Shown: positions 48,350-58,001 of the stretch, piece by piece
Layout: every line of letters begins with the position of its first letter
Numbering within the stretch: position 1 is the first letter of the stretch
Source of the DNA: Spirometra erinaceieuropaei
Taxonomy: Eukaryota; Platyhelminthes; Cestoda; Diphyllobothriidea; Diphyllobothriidae
DNA length: 64,000 nt
Assembly (NCBI GenBank): GCA_902702965.1
Contig: CACRXP010000645.1
Span: 97,735-161,734 of the forward strand
Direction: 5' to 3'
Made by a program: the position numbers and the translations under genes
Notes under the pieces: model-generated
What the model saw: only the letters and a program-made list of their open reading frames with translations
The model's database searches: none
What the model was told of the DNA's origin: nothing

Positions 48350-48460
48350 TTACAGACCTTCATCTGCGAATATCACTGATGATGGATTCGAGTGAGAATC
48401 CGAAACGTCAGGCCAACGAATTTCTTGTTCCAGTGATCGCATCCTCGTCTTCAAAACGCA
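48350..48460 (+). mobile_element. PLE terminal unit, solo copy
   Basis: Matches the minus-strand unit at 24361-24460 over its whole length, including the entry 'ctgcgaatatcactg', the ribozyme-like core and the exit 'cttgttccagtgatcgcatc'. It lies about 500 bp from the PLE body at 48979-49905 but points the opposite way. Confidence 0.6.
48376..48409 (+). ncRNA. hammerhead-ribozyme-like core
   Basis: CTGATGA (48376-48382), an extra T, stem GGATTC/GAATCC (48384-48389 with 48396-48401), loop GAGTGA, then GAAAC-GTC (48402-48409). It is identical to the core at 24404-24437. With no stem III loop it could pair C15.2 with G16.2 only between two molecules, as proposed for dimeric hammerheads of Penelope-like elements. 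Confidence 0.45.
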
Positions 48461-48687
48461 TTACATTTTTTTTCATTTCTTAGCCTTACTATGAACAAAT
48501 CAACGCTTCTCAGATATTCTCCTCTAGCTTTAGTGAAGATCCTGAGCCATTGCATTCGACGGTCAGATCACTGCTCAAATTCCACTGCGCTTTCAGAGGG
48601 CGAAAAAGTACTCCCATGAACTCAAGACACAGAACCACCCATTGTCCCCTTCGCCTTTGGAAACTGCTGGCAGTCCCGAGAAGCCAA

Positions 48688-48774
48688 GTCGTTTCTTCTA
48701 CCCATCCGCAGATACTGAGAAGTCATGCACACAGCTCTCCTTATATGGCGCACTTTGACACCTGGCCCGCCAAT
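48688..48774 (-). mobile_element. PLE terminal unit with collapsed ribozyme-like core
   Basis: On the minus strand, 'attggcgggccagg' (48774 downward), 'cgccatataaggagagctgtg' and 'tgacttctcag' match the unit at 49895-49962. The core has lost the second strand of its stem (CTGCGGATGGGTAGAAGAAACGAC in shortened form), so it could not fold as the others do. Confidence 0.45.
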
Positions 48775-48978
48775 GCCGCCTGTGTGGCTTCATCCGATCT
48801 GCATGTCACCATGACCTGAATCCCGCCCATCTTCGTCGGCCACGGCGATAGCTGACGGCACCGATTGTCCGGCGCCGCAACTGTCCCTCGTTAGGAATGT
48901 CCGTAAAACCAGCTAGGGAGAAGGCAAATTGATGGGACGGTTGGTAGAACAGTCGGTAGACATCCAGGCTTCTTGCAT

Positions 48979-49236
48979 CTACCTTGCCGTAGGATCATCA
49001 CCTCGGCCCACAATTTCAACGGCGTCAAAGTTGAAGACGTGTCCAATTTCGGCGGCATGGGTTAATACCTCCGACTTTGGGTCCAACCTTCTCACGACCA
49101 ACTTGTGCTCGTGCATGCGCGTTTGCAGCCGTCGGCCGGTTTCGCCAACGTAAATACACATTCCGCAGCTGCATTGAAGTCGGTAGACAACAGCCGACAT
49201 CTCCTGTTTAGGGATCGGGTCTTTTGGCTGCATCAC
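48979..49236 (-). CDS. GIY-YIG endonuclease module of the PLE (intact frame)
   Basis: This 85-codon open frame contains the whole nuclease core. VYRLQCSCGMCIYVG has the first strand, the cysteine pair typical of PLE endonucleases, and the YVG form of the GIY-YIG signature. GETGRRLQTRMHEHK has the conserved arginine and histidine helix. SEVLTHAAEIGHVFNFD closes the core. The methionine is the first after the last in-frame stop, not a true start; the domain belongs to the longer broken ORF annotated above. Intact, it would nick target DNA for priming. Confidence 0.75.
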   Translation of the reverse strand: MMQPKDPIPKQEMSAVVYRLQCSCGMCIYVGETGRRLQTRMHEHKLVVRRLDPKSEVLTHAAEIGHVFNFDAVEIVGRGDDPTAR

Positions 49237-49905
49237 TTGCCGGCGGATTGTTCAGTCGGACCTGTGGACAACGACTTTTCCGACCGGCGCGAGGGATCTG
49301 GCTACGGCCTCAGAGACCCCTTTCATGTATGGAATGCTCCGTTGCGATTTCGGCTGACTATGTCCTTCATTCCGCTTCCTTGGCTGCTTTCAGCTCCCTT
49401 CAACGAATGTTCGCGGATAGCCGTTGGTTCTGAAGAGTTCCTGGAGGAGTTTCATCTCGTCCAGTTTGGCGACTGGAGTGCTGCAATGAGTTTCCACCCG
49501 TCGGTATAGCGTGCGTACACAGCTTCGTTTGTGTTGCAGTGGGTGGTTGCTTTTGTAATTAAGCATTTGCAACGTGTTCGTCTGTTTTCTGTAGACTGAC
49601 GTCGCCAGTTTTCCGTTTGGTTGGCGGCAGACGAGAACATCCAAGAATGGAAGTTTGCTCTCCACTTCCTCTTCCATCGTGAACTGTAGATCGGGAATGA
49701 TTGACTTCAGCAGCTGTTCATAGTAGTTATTTTCATCCTAATTAATGATTACGAAGGTTTCATCAACGTAGAGCGCCCAAAACTTAGGTTTGTATTCCCC
49801 GACCAGTCGTTTCTCGAGTTTTTGTAAAACCGCCTCGGCAATGACTCCCGAGACTGGTGAACCCACCGGAGTGTCCTTGATTTGCTCATATTTGATTGGT
49901 GGGCC
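48979..49905 (-). pseudogene. Penelope-like element: RT palm, thumb and GIY-YIG endonuclease
   Basis: A single minus-strand frame runs from about 49905 to 48979 without any frameshift. It is broken only by three stops (49738-49740, 49390-49392 and about 49237-49239). In order it encodes YEQIKDTPVGSP and IAEAVLQKLE of the RT, then YVDETFVI (the catalytic box, usually YVDDTF). PFLDVLVCRQPNGKLATSVY and the thumb (HKRSCVRTLYRR, ELFRTNGYP) follow. The last part is a GIY-YIG endonuclease: VVYRLQCSCGMCIYVGETGR, RRLQTRMHEHK, then LTHAAEIGHVFNFD. The N-terminal RT is missing and is replaced by an inverted terminal unit. PLEs retrotranspose with this RT-endonuclease fusion. Confidence 0.85.
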
Positions 49906-50043
49906 AGGCATCAAACAAAGTGCGCTGTATAAGGAGAGCTGTGGACATGACTTCTCAGTCTCTGAAGATGGGTAGAAGAAACAATTATTCGAAACGTCAG
50001 ACACCCAATAAACCTCTCCCGGTGAACGCCTCCTTCTCTTTTG
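49895..50043 (+). mobile_element. inverted PLE terminal unit at the truncated 5' end
   Basis: The plus strand carries 'attggtgggccagg', 'gctgtataaggagagctgtgg' (TATA-like), the ribozyme-like core at 49962-49998, then 'caataaacctctcccggtgaacg'. The same unit occurs at 58308-58494 and partly at 48688-48774. It abuts the PLE body in opposite orientation, the arrangement expected of a Penelope-type pseudo-LTR. The open frame crossing the junction is therefore partly artificial. Confidence 0.6.
49962..49998 (+). ncRNA. hammerhead-ribozyme-like core, weak stem
   Basis: CTGAAGA (49962-49968), an extra T, then GGGTAG and, after a loop, TTATTC ahead of GAAACGTC (49991-49998). The stem can form only with three or more G-U pairs, so this copy has probably decayed. 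Core letters are intact. Confidence 0.35.
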
Positions 50044-51549
50044 ATTTATGCATGTGACTGAAACAGGCCAATTCAAGGTACAATAAATCCCAGAACCTGA
50101 GGATGAATTCACCAAGTTTACTCTTGGCCGAGGATAGGCGATCTTTGGACAGACTTCCGAGAACCTCCGGCAGTCATTTTATTTTTTTCACTTTGTCCTA
50201 CTCAGGAAGAAAAATTAACTCCCCTGACTATTATGACCAGAAGTCAACTAAGCATATTTTTCTTAATTAACTTTCGTATATATACTGAAGGAGGGGATAT
50301 TTCATATTTCTCCAAGCTGAAATCCCACGGAATTTTCATTTTATTTATCCTCCTGTGTTGTGTACATGTGAGAACATTAGAGTTTCAGGTTCATCTCGTT
50401 CCCTTGAAACCGCGTTTTCCATGAAACGAGAGGATTCGCCGACACATTTGACCGCGCAGTCCTATGCTTTGGATTTGTTTATAAGACGGCGCATAATGGG
50501 GAAGTTTTATTCACTTAAATGACCGTTCCCTGTCATATTTCCCGTTGTCAACCGGCCATCTTTCCGCAGGACAGCGGGTCCCTGACTTTCTTTTATGGCG
50601 TGCAGTGTAATACTCAGTGTCCGAGTTCACAGCCCGGGTTATCCAAACCTGAAGCTGGGCTTATGGTCGATAGGTGATGTTTAAAGAGGCGGAGCTGATC
50701 GCCCCACTTCTTATCGTCCCGTTCAGCGCTTATTTCAGTAAACCATGTCCAAACTCTGGTAGGGGAGAGCTGAGATTACAAGCAAGGTCCACCACATCAT
50801 TTAATTTTCATTCATATCGATTCAACCACGGGCTCGCGCTCCGTCATTTACGATCCGGCGACAATCGAATACTCTCTTAGTTACTGTTGGTTTAAGAACT
50901 ATAGCATTTTTGATCGCGAATATTGTCGAGGGCCTATGTTCTTTGGTTTTTTTGCATTACATGCTTCACTTCAGGTGTATGCGGAAGGACAGGTAGCGAC
51001 ACGAAGACATTTGTTTTAATGCGAGCGTATACACAATTTTGATAAACATTCATACTCACGCCTCCGCCTCGTCGCTCCCTATTAGTTGACTGATGCAGGC
51101 AGCCTGGCAACGCGACTCACACGTCGGAGCATAGGCCCGTGTAGATTCTAGAAACATATGGCAATCCCCCTTGTAGATCACTGAGTCGATGTGGCTACTT
51201 TGATACCCTTTATGGAGTAGTCCTTGGGGCGTTTTAATTTTCACATAAGCTAACGGTGGGCCTACTCGTTCCCCACTTCTGAAAACAGAAAAGGTGATTT
51301 CAGAGGGAGTTTCGCTGCCCTCCCATGTTTCCCGGTTTTCTGTTCATAGTGGAAGAAATACGCGCGTCCGCTGATCCTCCGGTTAGACAACCCGAAAAAT
51401 GCAGTTCACTAGTGGTCATCTCTGCCATACCCTCTGTACAGACGCTGTTGTCGTTAGTAGACCTGAGATTTGGTGGGAACCCTTCTTCGGAGCGGCCTTG
51501 CCTCACAGCAGATGTGTCGTTCAAGTCACAAAGCCAGGACGTGGAAACC
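50044..51549. other. no recognised feature
   Basis: Nothing in this stretch matches known domains or the other repeats. Confidence 0.4.
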
Positions 51550-51760
51550 AGCTGAATGCTTAACCAAGATCAAAATGGTAGCAGGGCGTTCACCGATCGT
51601 GCCAGGCGTCTCGTTTTGCCTTGAGGCTATCTTTCGAGCCCGGCCAGCAGCCGCACAGCGGTGCGAAAGAGAGGTGGAATAGCATTACCGACAGGGACAA
51701 GGGAGAATGGACTGATGATTTCTGTCTTATTAGCCGTCGTCAGCCAGTCATAGCCAATCC
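51550..51760 (-). repeat. repeat H joined to a SINE tail, copy 2
   Basis: Matches 30900-31115 through 'cgtgccaggcgtctcgttttgcc' in shorter blocks, 'cttgaggctatctttcgagcc', 'agcagccgcacagcg' and the inverted SINE tail from 51685 ('gcattaccgacagggacaagg', 'ttattagccgtcgtcagcca'). Confidence 0.6.
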
Positions 51761-51845
51761 CAAAGTTTGGAACACCTGGGCTTGGTTCTGCAACCTACTA
51801 GCTAGAGGTCCTTCTAGCAGTGTATATGTCCGATCTCAACCAACA

Positions 51846-51985
51846 GGACAACGAGTCCGTAGCTCAGTGGTTAGAGGCGTTGGACGCGGGGTCGATCCCC
51901 AGGTGTTCCACACTTCGGGCTTAGGTATGGCTGGCAGACGAGCCAGAAGTTGCCATTCCTCTCTCCCTCGTCTTTCCCCATAATG
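51846..51985 (+). repeat. tRNA-derived SINE (best box pair)
   Basis: TAGCTCAGTGGTTAGAG at 51860-51876 is a near-perfect tRNA A box. GGGTCGATCCCC at about 51889-51900 is a B box (consensus GGTTCGANTCC). The tail 'ggctggcagacgagccagaagttgccattcc' in shorter form and 'ctcgtctttcccc' follows. It faces the inverted tail at 51685-51760, making an inverted SINE pair. Confidence 0.7.
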
Positions 51986-52489
51986 TTATTCTGGTAATGA
52001 CCAAAGTTTTAAATCCCTATCTCGAGGGGCCTGTGATTTTGACGGGTAAAAGTGACCGGTGGAAGGACATTTTGTAGTGTAAGCAGAGGCTCAGAGGACG
52101 AGGTTTCGTAATTATAGATGCAGGATATCGACCTCAAACATTTATTCTGCAGCAGGCTCTGTGTTCTACTTGGTTTTGCGGGAGACATTTTAGTCTTCCT
52201 TACTTCTTCGCCAGTAAATATCGAGCCCACGTAGATGGCAAGCTTAATTTCGCTATCTGAGGGCGTTATCTTTTCTACCCCTTGTGCATCAGGGGCTCTA
52301 TTGTGCGACACACGGTTTGTCCGCCCCATAAGACTACCAATTTGCTTCGTGAGAAAATAGATCTTGCCGTAACACCTACGATTTATGATTTTGTTTTCTT
52401 TGAATAAAATTGGCCTTTGTGTTGAAGCAGAGTTCGCTGTATGGGCTCAAAATGGCTGAGAGTTGAGAAGAAGCAGACAAGATTCCCGC
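51986..52489. other. no recognised feature
   Basis: Nothing in this stretch matches known domains or the other repeats. Confidence 0.4.
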
Positions 52490-52570
52490 AGCAAAAGCTT
52501 TATTCGCCTAACATTTTAGATTCACGGTAGTACCCATTAGTAGAGACAACATCTGATACAACAATGTGCT
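52490..52570 (-). mobile_element. PLE terminal unit, heavily decayed
   Basis: Aligned with 24385-24450: 'gctttattcgcctaacattttaga' stands for the copy with GACGTTTCGG, and 'cccattagtagagacaacatctgata' for CATCATCAGAGACATTCGC. The ribozyme-like core at 52510-52541 is lost. Confidence 0.4.
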
Positions 52571-52959
52571 AAAATCACATCTAACTTGATCATTTTAGTA
52601 ATCGAGTCTTTTTTTACCTTCGTTTGTGAGATAGGCATTTACCCTATTCGATTGTACTTTTACCCTTGTTTATTGGTCAAATAAAGAAAATTTCATTTTT
52701 CTATGTACTTCCTCCAGATCATTACCCAATATATGAACTAACCCAACCTGGCCAAGTGAGAATAATGCTGCATAATAACTACCGACCGACTTGGACCGTA
52801 ATTAACGATAATAACAGGTTTCTGGTAGGGGTCGGTTACACTGTCCTGTTTCAAGTACAAGCGCATTGTGGTCATTGCATGTGAAGTAAGTCAAAGGAGG
52901 ATGCTGAAACCGTTAGTGGGAAATTAGCCAAAGTTAAAGCAGAAAAGGGTAACCTAATG
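52571..52959. other. no recognised feature
   Basis: Nothing in this stretch matches known domains or the other repeats. Confidence 0.4.
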
Positions 52960-53370
52960 TCGTGGCTTAAAGGTAGAGTTTATTTTAGGGTGCGGGTTAG
53001 TGTCAGGTCAAGAATTGAGTTTAGGGTTAGGGTTTGCGTTAAGTTTAACGGTGCCAGCTTGAGTTAGGGTTTGGATTGCGGTCTAGATTTACGTTTATTG
53101 TTAAGGCTGAGGCTAGGGTTAGTGATAGGGTTAGGGTGGGGCTACGGTTAAGGTTAGGGTTGTGTTTAAAGTTAGGTTTAGAGTTTTGTTGACCGTTAAA
53201 ACGAGGGTTAAGATTTGGGTCAGGGTTAAGGTTTGGCTTGGGATCAGAGCTAGGGTTTGTGGTTAGTTTAGGGTTAGATTTAGGGTTGGCGTTAGGCTTA
53301 TAATTACGTTAAGGTTTATGTTCACCTTTGAGGTCGCGGTTAGGCATGCCTTTAGGGTTGGGATATTGCT
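52960..53370 (+). repeat. degenerate telomere-like array (TTAGGG sense), longest
   Basis: Over 400 bp are built of variants such as 'gttagggttaggg', 'agtttagggttag', 'gggttaaggtttgg' and 'ggttaaggttaggg'. TTAGGG is the usual animal and flatworm telomere unit. The many interspersed variants show a decayed interstitial array, not an active telomere. Confidence 0.75.
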
Positions 53371-53779
53371 GTCCCGCCTTTCCTGTCAGCCAGGACTCTT
53401 GCCTGCAACAATGTTACAATGTGACCAATTAATTAGTTAAATATATGAGAAGGAAATAAATGTCTGCAAATAAGCCGTCCCACAACGTCCATTTTTACGG
53501 CAAGGACGGTACGGTTGTCCATCGTTCTGCCTTTAACGTTCGCTCCTTTAGTTGTTCTGGGTCAGTGAAATGAGTCTCAGTGGGGGCCGCCATGCTTACT
53601 ATGTGACAGGCAAGACCCCAGAGATTAGTGCTATTCTCCTTTCTGATTGGTTGACCATTGGCCCGTCTGAAATGGAACGAAGACACAGGACTGCCATATT
53701 GAGCGACCTCACTTAGGTTGCTTTTTGTGAATTTTGGACGACATATTTTGCGTCCACGAGTCACGGCCGGTTTGCCGGT
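53371..53779. other. no recognised feature
   Basis: Nothing in this stretch matches known domains or the other repeats. Confidence 0.4.
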
Positions 53780-54200
53780 GGCGTGGTCTGCCAGCATTTG
53801 TTTAGGACAAATTTTCTAGTCGCATCGTCGCAAAATAACGAGGGAGTAAGCAGTACTAGTCATAAACTGTGGCTGCTTAGTCATCCAAGGTGCCTGCGAA
53901 TTCCGCTATATGTATGGCGACTTTTGTTTAGTAGGAAGACGACCCGAATATGCCTGGCCCACCTCTGTGGTATGGCACGTCGCCCTCTCAGTAGGACATT
54001 TTGTCTGGGCATGGTGGGACTGGATGGCGATTAGCTAAGGGGCTATCGGCTGTGGAACCACACACACACACACCGGGCATCCTCATCTGGTTTGGTCCGC
54101 CGATCAAGGACGGTTGCCGAGGTGTGGCTGCGATGCAGTGCACATCGTCTTGATGAAACATACCAGAGTTGGGTGCCGGGAGGAGTGCCAAATAGAGGCA
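53780..54200 (+). repeat. dispersed repeat I, copy 2
   Basis: Matches 26400-26800 at 'gcatttgtttaggacaaatttt', 'catctggtttggtccgccgatc', 'gacggttgccgaggtgtggctg' and 'gagttgggtgcc'. A (CA)n run at 54058-54079 lies inside it, where copy 1 has a shorter 'cacaaacacaac'. Confidence 0.5.
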
Positions 54201-54644
54201 TCCACCAAGTGCCTCTACGTTTTTGATGTCAACCGACAGTTTACTTCAGTCGGACGTCCGATAATGCGCATCGACGAATTGGGCGTAGCCGTGCGACAGC
54301 GTCAGTCGCGCTGGCCTCTTACAATTCTCCCTTGTTCACCCCATAGGTTGCGTACAGTTCGCATATCATTTTAAAGGCATTTAACTCTACGGATGAATAC
54401 TTTTCAAAATCCTCGTGAAGCGACTTACTTGTGTGGGAGCCTTTAAAATAGAAACGAGTCTTACCGATTTAGGTATGAGAACTGACACTAATTAGTTGTG
54501 AGGTTATCTCCGAAGCAGGTATATTTTCCCCTATCTATCTGTTTTTTTCCGGATGAGTTTTGTTGGACCAGTAATCCGTTACGAGTGAGTGTGCAATCTG
54601 GGCGGTTCGAAATTTCAATAGCATTGGAAAATTGTATAAGATGC
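54201..54644. other. no recognised feature
   Basis: Nothing in this stretch matches known domains or the other repeats. Confidence 0.4.
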
Positions 54645-54764
54645 TTTCAAAGTGGTTGTGGATTTGCGTCTTACAACGCATTTAAAGCAACCATTAACAG
54701 CAGGATTTATTGGTAATAAATCTTTTTGTCATGAATTATCACCTGTTTCCCGTCGTTTCACGAC
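54645..54764 (+). repeat. PLE-associated repeat K, copy 1
   Basis: 'catttaaagcaaccattaacagcaggatttattgg' in shorter blocks (54680-54715) matches 59718-59752. An inverted relative is at 55485-55570. Each copy lies beside a PLE of the same endonuclease type, so K is probably its terminal repeat. Confidence 0.45.
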
Positions 54765-55330
54765 ATGAATAGCGGGCTGGAGGGTTTAGTTAGGCAACCA
54801 GGTTTTCACAAGAATATTTTGCAAAGTCAATATCTCCATTTGCTAAGTTGCATACCGGTGCAACCGAAACGAGCCAACTTCTCCAATCTCTTCAAAAGAG
54901 CAATGCCGATTTCCTCTGTTGAGACACTAGATTCAGGACCTGCTTGTTTCAAAGCAACCCTGAGTAAACGTGGTTTTGCATTCCGCCTCATTTAGAAGTG
55001 TAGGAATCGACTGGGACGAAAAAATATAGAGTGACCAGTTCCGAAAATACCTGTTATAGTATCCCTACCTGTTAATAATGAAGATATATTGAATGTTGTG
55101 GGTCGACACTGGCAATACATCATTATAGGAGCTGGCAGTGCAGTCCAGCTTATATATGTCAATTCCACGAAGACTATTGCAATTAAAGTAGCCAAGTGTG
55201 CCCTGCCATTGCACACTACCTCAAACCGTGTTTATAAACTCATATTCACTTGTGGATGCAGGTATATTGGACGAACGCAAAGGCAGCTGGCGATCCGCAG
55301 TCTCCTAATCCACACACCCCCCCTGTACGT
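54765..55330 (+). pseudogene. Penelope-like element: thumb and GIY-YIG endonuclease
   Basis: The frame 54765-54995 reads QYLHLLSCIPVQPKRANFSN and ETLDSGPACFKATLSKRG, the PLE thumb region. It aligns residue by residue with the copy at 60.26-60.45 kb. The frame 55089-55330 reads CALPLHTTSNRVYKLIFTCG and CRYIGRTQRQLA, the start of the GIY-YIG domain. Similarity ends soon after. One frame change and a stop separate the two parts. The RT palm is missing. Confidence 0.75.
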
Positions 55331-57944
55331 TACCGTATTTTTTTCTTTCTTCTATCACATTTTGAGGGGCCATTTTTATTTAGGCTATACGTTTCGAACC
55401 ATGACCTTGCAGTTTCCGCAGTGAGTTTTCCAACAAATTTACCCTGTTGTGCGCACTGAACGTTGTCCATGTTACTGAGTGAGAGGGAGCAGTTGATAGG
55501 CTGTCGCGAACTTTCTCAGTACCATTACATCTTGCTGTTTATGCCTGCTTTTATTTTATAAAAGGAACAAAACAGTTGAAATCACACTGCATTCTTAAAT
55601 CTTGAACCGTGTGGCCGTTGCTCGTTTTTACGCTTTTTCAAAACTATTTCACAAGGCAACTATATAAAGATCTGCAATTGTTCTCTTCGGGTCCCCGATC
55701 TACGCTTATTCTGCTTTCGGTTAGATTTGGTCTCTTATTACTACTCAGTTTTATCAAGATGCTCTCCTAGACCAATGACACATTAAATTGAGATTTTTCC
55801 ACCGCCTGATTGGCTAACGTGCGTGTGGCCTTGGCGTTACCTTGAGCGAGTGCATTTGAGTGTCATATATAGTAAACAACGTAATCGCGCCATGCTTAAG
55901 GGGGACGATTGCGCAAGTACGTTTAGGGTGGGACAGGTTGTAATACCCCCAAAACATTTCGAAGTCAGACTTGTTCTTTATGGGTGTAAGCTTAATCACA
56001 ATGCACCGGAGGCCATTAGCAAGTGCGTCATATGAGTACATTTGGTGGAAGGATAGCACAACACCAGTCTATAGGATGGTGATCTCTTAATATGAACCTT
56101 AACAGTGAAATCTGGTGGCCACTAGCCGGCGGAGTAAGATACTGCCCAAAGGACTGAGCCTAGTAAGAGTCGTGCTACAGTTCCTTGATTACTCATAACT
56201 TGATGTGGCAAAGAAACTCACCAAGGGTTACTCAAAAAGATGAGGAATATTTATAAAAAGTTGTTATGGGGTTTGATCTCAACTCCTTAACTGCAGCTGC
56301 CTTCCCTTCATCGGAAAAGCATAATATAACATGAACAAAGGTTGTTACAAGTGTACCTCAGATATTTGACTAGTTCCGTAATTAGTGAGCAACTACCGAA
56401 AACAGACGTTCGACAACTTGTCTTGTATGCACTTAGTAAACGCTCAAAGCTTGGATAAAGAAATTAATATTGAATCTGTTCCAAACTAAATGGCCCACCC
56501 TACACAGCTCTTCCCGTAGACACTTTTCTACTTTAATGCCGGGCGGTGACTATGGGGTGCGTTGGATTTGTTGTTTGTTAGTGCTAATGGATAATATGTC
56601 CACAGCGACATCAATCCACGAAATCTTGAGGGAAAACGAAGATTTACACAAGCGGATGACATGTCTTTTTAGTTGTCTTTGGGGCTTTTATTTTGGAAGA
56701 CTATTTTGACGAAAACTGTGTTAGTTTTAAACAAAGGCCGTCTTTCTCGCCTTCTCTCTCCTTCTCCCTAAATTTTTGGACTCAAGGCGAGGGAGAAAGA
56801 CGAGGACCCCGACTAATTTAAAAAAAGGTGCCGAGATGTCTGTACTGACGTCGTTTGGTGGTCTAGCATACGACTCTGTTGAAAATGACAGTCGCAATAA
56901 GGTAGCGATACGATGCAGTGAATACACGTACGCACACTGTGTTCTGTGTGGATGCGCGCGCGTGGGAACCAACTGCTGCAAGGTGCGGAGTGTGTGTTGT
57001 GCTTGAGAACGAGAACCCCCCCTCTCCCAAAAAACGTCCTAAATTGGACTGAGGGAAAAAACCTGTGTGTGTGGTCCCACTGTGCGGACCGCACCCGCTT
57101 CCATAAGTACTCTTAGACCACCACCTCCTCGTTTGTGCACAGAGTATGGGGAGAGACAACAGTCAGACTGCTTGCGCGTGACATAGTGCCGTTCGGAGGT
57201 CCTTCCCATAAACATGCACCCCCCGCCAAACTAATGTGTGCGTATGTGCTCGTCGGGGTAAGGGAATGGGTATTGCCTCTATAGGAGTTGCCCCGATACT
57301 GAGTCAGGCAGTAATCGGAGCCCCAGTGGCTCATGGCATGTGCTTATCAGGCAGCCCTGAGTCTGCGCTGGTTTCTGTCCTACCTGCATGTGGTAGACGT
57401 CAGACAGAAGCTGAGGCCACCTCAGCCACTGCGCCTAGCCTAGTAGAAGACTAGAACAGGTGTATATGTGAATAGGAAGGGAAGGTGAGGTTGATCAACC
57501 TCAGATCCAGCGTTCAATTTCTACGTATAAACAAATACAGGCACCACGAAACTCTCATAAAGGTCGTAATGATAGAGGCTTTGTAGAACGCCTTGGTCGC
57601 ACTCAGGGCTGGAGGACTGGCTGAAATCTCTCTTAATGCGATCTTTCTGGGGCTCAGACCAACATGACAACCGAGGCAGCCTATAAAAGGAACTTGATAA
57701 CTGTGATGGCCGTATTGTATGTCCAGGTAGGGAGTTAAACGTACATGAGTGGAAAGCGGACCCATGGGAACATTTCACGTGGCGATAGCTGCGTTTGGTT
57801 CTTGACTGGCACTCGGCAAATATAGCAAAAAGAACTGTGTTCTCCATGTCAGACATACAAGGTAGCCATCGTTGGCGATATGTGTCCGGTGTGCGCAAAT
57901 CACTGCCGTCGTGCCCAATGTGCGGGACAGCATGCGTCTATGTG
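55331..57944. other. mostly unrecognised; inverted repeat K at 55485-55570
   Basis: The minus strand at 55485-55570 carries 'aaaagcaggcataaacagca' and 'gttcgcgacagcctatcaact', matching 59725-59785. A short hairpin lies at 56740-56801. From about 56700 to 57120 the sequence is rich in simple CT, GA and GT patches. No gene is seen. Confidence 0.45.
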
Positions 57945-58001
57945 CGTGTTATGCAAGTAGAACGGACCACGTGACCGATGCCTGGACCAACACGGGGACT
58001 A
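57945..58001 (+). repeat. dispersed repeat family B, left half of a split copy
   Basis: 'agaacggaccacgtg' and 'cctggaccaacacggggac' align with 12150-12195. The match stops exactly at the TA that begins the MITE and resumes after the MITE at 58761. Confidence 0.7.

Noticed and set aside
49906..50115. N-terminal part of the 125-codon ORF as a novel extension of the PLE reverse transcriptase
   Set aside because: Its DNA matches the inverted terminal unit found at 58.3 and 48.7 kb, so the coding appearance is a junction artefact.
51852..51912. A functional tRNA gene
   Set aside because: A and B boxes are good but acceptor and anticodon stems do not pair; it is the SINE head.
55905..56035. Short ORFs on both strands near 55.9 kb as a host gene
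   Set aside because: No domain, mutually overlapping on opposite strands, no homologue known to me.
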